Origin: Burkholderiaceae bacterium
GTDB lineage: Bacteria; Pseudomonadota; Gammaproteobacteria; Burkholderiales; Burkholderiaceae
Assembly (NCBI GenBank): GCA_017998575.1
Contig: JAGOCV010000169.1
Location: 1-8,574, forward strand
DNA: 8,574 nucleotides
Direction of reading: 5' to 3'
Part shown: in pieces, positions 6,687 through 8,574 of the stretch
How positions within the stretch are numbered: position 1 is the first letter of the stretch
Layout of the letters: the number at the start of each line of letters is the position of its first letter
The notes under the pieces: model-generated
What the model saw: the letters and a program-made list of their open reading frames with translations, nothing else
Database searches by the model: none
What the model was told of the DNA's origin: nothing
Made by a program: the position numbers and the translations under genes

Positions 6687-7667
6687 TCAGACCGTGGCGC
6701 CCGACGCCTTGATGACGGCGCCCCACTTGGCGCTCTCGCGCTGGATCAGCGCCGCGTATTGCGTGGCATCGCCCAGCAGCGGCTCGGCGCCTTCGACGCC
6801 CAGCTTGGACTGGAAGGCCGCCGTGCCCGCCACCTGCAGGATCTGCCGGCCCAGCGCCTCGATCGCCGGCGCCGGCGTGGCACGCGGCGCCAGCAGGCCG
6901 TAGGTCAGCGTGCTCTCGAAACCCTTGAGCTGGGCCACGCCCGATTCGGCCACCGTGGGCACGTTGGGCAGTTGCGCCAGCCGCTTCGCGCTGGTGACAG
7001 CCAGCGCGCGCAGCTTGCCGCTGGCCACCAGCGCCTGCGCCGGCGGAATCACGCTGAACATCATCTGCACCTGCCCGCCCACCACGTCGGTGAGCGCGGG
7101 CGCCGTGCCCTTATACGGGATGTGCGTCATCTTGGTGCCCAGCATGTGCGCCAGCATCTCGGCCGTCAGGTGGCCGCCGGTGCCGGCACCGCTGGAGGCG
7201 TAGTTGAAGTTGCCGTCGGCCCGGCGGATGGCCGTCACCAGGTCGGCCATCGACTGGATGGGCGAGGATTCCGACACCACCAGCACCAGCGCCGAGGTGG
7301 CGAACATGGCCACGGGCGTCAGGTCTTTCTGCACGTCGAACTTCAGGCCCGTGTAGAGCGCGGGGTTGATCGAGATGGTGCCCGTGTGGCCCAGCAGCAG
7401 CGTGGTGCCGTCGGCGGCCGCACGCACCACGAACTCGGTGCCGATGTTGCCGCCCGCACCCGCGCGGTTTTCAACGATGTGGCTGCGGCCGGTGGATTCG
7501 GTCAGCCCGTTGGCCATCTGGCGGCCCAGCACGTCGTTGCCGCCGCCCGGCGCGAACGGCACCACGATGCGCACGGGCCGGCTGGACTGGGCCCGGCCCA
7601 GGGACGGCAGCGCGCCCAGGGCGGAAAGCGCCAGCAGTTGACGGCGGTTGGGTTGGAAGCGGTTCAT
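6687..7667 (-). CDS. Bug/TctC-family periplasmic substrate-binding protein
   Basis: A 326-residue extracytoplasmic receptor of the Bug (TctC) family, which binds carboxylates or aromatic acids for tripartite tricarboxylate transporters. The N-terminus has RR at 8-9 followed by a hydrophobic stretch ending near Ala26 (GRAQ), a Sec or possibly Tat signal. Family motifs are RIVVPFAPGGGNDVLGR (33-49), VENRAGAGGNIGTEFV (65-80) and a DLTPVA segment (115-120). The frame is open to 7751, but the ATG at 7667 is preferred: AAGGAG lies 9 nt upstream (7682-7677) and the signal peptide begins there. Length is typical. It heads the pcaB-pcaDC operon, so its ligand may be protocatechuate, a related aromatic acid or a pathway intermediate; that is inference. 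No TctA or TctB membrane subunit is in the window, which is common for Bug proteins in Burkholderiales. Confidence 0.92.
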   Translation of the reverse strand: MNRFQPNRRQLLALSALGALPSLGRAQSSRPVRIVVPFAPGGGNDVLGRQMANGLTESTGRSHIVENRAGAGGNIGTEFVVRAAADGTTLLLGHTGTISINPALYTGLKFDVQKDLTPVAMFATSALVLVVSESSPIQSMADLVTAIRRADGNFNYASSGAGTGGHLTAEMLAHMLGTKMTHIPYKGTAPALTDVVGGQVQMMFSVIPPAQALVASGKLRALAVTSAKRLAQLPNVPTVAESGVAQLKGFESTLTYGLLAPRATPAPAIEALGRQILQVAGTAAFQSKLGVEGAEPLLGDATQYAALIQRESAKWGAVIKASGATV

Positions 7668-7676
7668 GGCGGAGGT

Positions 7677-7682
7677 CTCCTT
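7677..7682 (-). promoter_or_regulatory. Shine-Dalgarno of the Bug gene
   Basis: Read on the minus strand, AAGGAG lies 9 nt before the ATG at 7667. It is the strongest ribosome-binding site of the complete genes here, and it selects this start over the upstream in-frame ATG at 7751. Confidence 0.75.
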
Positions 7683-7704
7683 GTGTCTTTCGCTCGGGGG
7701 GCAG

Positions 7705-7719
7705 TGTGGCCGGCCCACA
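7705..7719. promoter_or_regulatory. 15-bp dyad near predicted operon transcription start
   Basis: TGTGG-CCGGC-CCACA is a perfect inverted repeat with 5-bp arms in the lysR/Bug intergenic region. It sits at or just after the predicted minus-strand transcription start (about 7716). T7705-N11-A7717 and T7707-N11-A7719 fit the loose LysR-box pattern. A regulator site is plausible but unproven. Confidence 0.35.
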
Positions 7720-7723
7720 ATCC

Positions 7724-7753
7724 ATAAAAAACCACGTCCACCTTTCTTCACAA
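7724..7753 (-). promoter_or_regulatory. Candidate promoter of the Bug-pcaB-pcaDC operon
   Basis: On the minus strand, TTGTGA (7753-7748) and TTTTAT (7729-7724) are 18 nt apart; each matches its sigma-70 hexamer at 4 of 6 positions. This would give a 5' leader of about 50 nt. The weak match fits a promoter that needs a LysR-type activator. Confidence 0.35.
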
Positions 7754-7773
7754 GCTACAAAATACGTCTTGTG
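7749..7773. promoter_or_regulatory. CACAAG-N13-CTTGTG dyad (candidate LysR operator)
   Basis: A perfect 6-bp inverted repeat with a 13-nt, AT-rich spacer. The left arm overlaps the candidate -35 of the divergent operon and the right arm runs into the GTG start codon of the regulator gene. This position suits combined autorepression and operon control, a common LysR arrangement. Regulator identity is inferred from location only. Confidence 0.45.
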
Positions 7774-8574
7774 GACACCAACTTCCTGCACACCTTCCTG
7801 CTCGTGGCCGCCAAGGGCTCCATGGCCGAGGCGGCGCGGCAGCTCGACCTGAGCCCGGCCGCCGTGGCGCAGCAGATGCGCGTGCTCGAAGCCGAGCTGG
7901 GCACCGCGCTACTGCTGCGGGCCGGCCGCACCGTGCGCCCCACCGAAGCGGGCTACCGCCTGGTGGAGAAGGCCGAGGCCATCGTGCACGACACCGCGCG
8001 GCTGCGCACCTGGGTCCATGGCGACGAACTGCAGCACGAGCTGCACGTGGGCACCATCAACACCGTGCTGCACAGCGCCCTGCCCCTGATCCTGCAGGTG
8101 TTCACGGGCCGCCATCCGGCCACGCGCGTGTCGATCCGCTCGGGCGTGGCCACGCAGCTCTACGACCTGGTGACCGACGGCAGCATCGATGCCGCGCTCA
8201 CGCTCCGGCCCGCGTTCGAGCTGCCCAAGACGCTTCGCTGGAAGCTGCTACGCGAGGAACCGCTGGTGCTGCTCGTGCCGCGCCGGCTGGCGGGCGACGA
8301 TCCGCTGCAACTGCTGCGCACCCAGCCGCTGATCCGCTACGACCGCACACTGGGCGGCGGCAAGCTGGCCGACGAATACCTGCGCGACGCGGGCATCGTC
8401 CCGCTGGAGCGGTTCGAGCTCAACTCGCTGCTGGCGGTGTCGATGATGGTCGAGCGCGGCCTGGGCGTGGCCCTGGTGCCCGACATCGATTCGCCGCTGC
8501 AGGCCGGCAAGGCCCTGGCGCGCCTGCCGCTGCCGCAGGCGCGCACGCGGCGTTCGCTGGGCCTGCTGTGGCTG
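7771..8574 (+). CDS. LysR-family transcriptional regulator (3' partial)
   Basis: 268 codons are open to the window end with no stop; LysR proteins are usually about 300 residues, so roughly 30 residues are probably missing. Residues about 3-60 form the winged helix-turn-helix: FLLVAAKGSMAEAARQLDLS, then AVAQQMRVLEAELG and RAGRTVRPTEAG. The rest matches a periplasmic-binding-like effector domain, starting near residue 90 (ELHVGTINTVL) and including a VERGLGVALVP segment near 230-240. The GTG at 7771 is chosen because it starts directly at the domain (VDTNFLHTFLLV); the first in-frame ATG lies within the helix-turn-helix. No Shine-Dalgarno is visible. It diverges from the Bug-pcaB-pcaDC operon across 103 nt and is the likely regulator of it. 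The N-terminus does not look like PcaQ as I recall it, so the effector is unknown. Confidence 0.9.
   Translation, partial: MDTNFLHTFLLVAAKGSMAEAARQLDLSPAAVAQQMRVLEAELGTALLLRAGRTVRPTEAGYRLVEKAEAIVHDTARLRTWVHGDELQHELHVGTINTVLHSALPLILQVFTGRHPATRVSIRSGVATQLYDLVTDGSIDAALTLRPAFELPKTLRWKLLREEPLVLLVPRRLAGDDPLQLLRTQPLIRYDRTLGGGKLADEYLRDAGIVPLERFELNSLLAVSMMVERGLGVALVPDIDSPLQAGKALARLPLPQARTRRSLGLLWL

Noticed and set aside
5537..6712. 391-codon plus-strand open frame
   Set aside because: It is antisense to pcaB and low complexity, whereas pcaB carries clear family signatures on the other strand.
6426..7727. 433-codon plus-strand open frame
   Set aside because: It is antisense to the Bug gene and the start of pcaB, with Arg/His/Gly-rich translation and no family resemblance.

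Overview
The window looks like chromosomal DNA from a high-GC betaproteobacterium, most likely Burkholderiales and perhaps Comamonadaceae (Variovorax-like). The grounds are strongly GC-rich third codon positions, a Bug/TctC-type solute-binding protein next to a LysR regulator, and a beta-ketoadipate gene set with fused pcaD-pcaC. The family-level placement is inference. I see no insertion sequence, tRNA, rRNA or CRISPR array. Both window edges cut through genes.

Layout. (1) Positions 2-343, plus strand: the 3' part of a small, Lys-rich, secreted protein with two C-x10-C repeats, followed by a good intrinsic terminator. (2) 431-1222, plus: a cytoplasmic transglutaminase-like protein with a complete Cys-His-Asp triad. 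(3) 1282-4058, plus: an apparent iron-uptake unit. It has a sigma-70-like promoter overlaid by dyads and a weak Fur-like match, a small exported His-containing protein (1321-1662), a 200-nt hairpin-bearing gap, and a CirA/FepA-like TonB-dependent receptor (1863-4058). (4) 7667-4080, minus: an operon-like run of a Bug substrate-binding protein, pcaB and a fused pcaD-pcaC. It converges on the receptor gene with only 21 nt between the stop codons. (5) 7771-8574, plus: a divergent LysR-type regulator, cut off by the window end.

How the genes work together. The minus-strand operon encodes three consecutive steps of the protocatechuate branch of the beta-ketoadipate pathway: PcaB cycloisomerization, then PcaC decarboxylation and PcaD enol-lactone hydrolysis on a single polypeptide. 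A periplasmic binding protein probably captures an aromatic or carboxylic acid substrate. The divergent LysR gene is the obvious candidate regulator, and the 103-nt intergenic region carries two perfect dyads, one of which overlaps both the lysR start codon and a candidate -35 of the operon. pcaHG, pcaIJ, pcaF and the TctA/TctB membrane subunits are not in the window. The receptor unit is probably independent and iron-responsive.

Nothing here is clearly a new system. The most worthwhile leads are the unassigned small exported protein tied to the receptor (with a possibly leaderless start under a dyad operator), the PcaDC fusion, and the shared regulatory dyad at the lysR/pca divergence.
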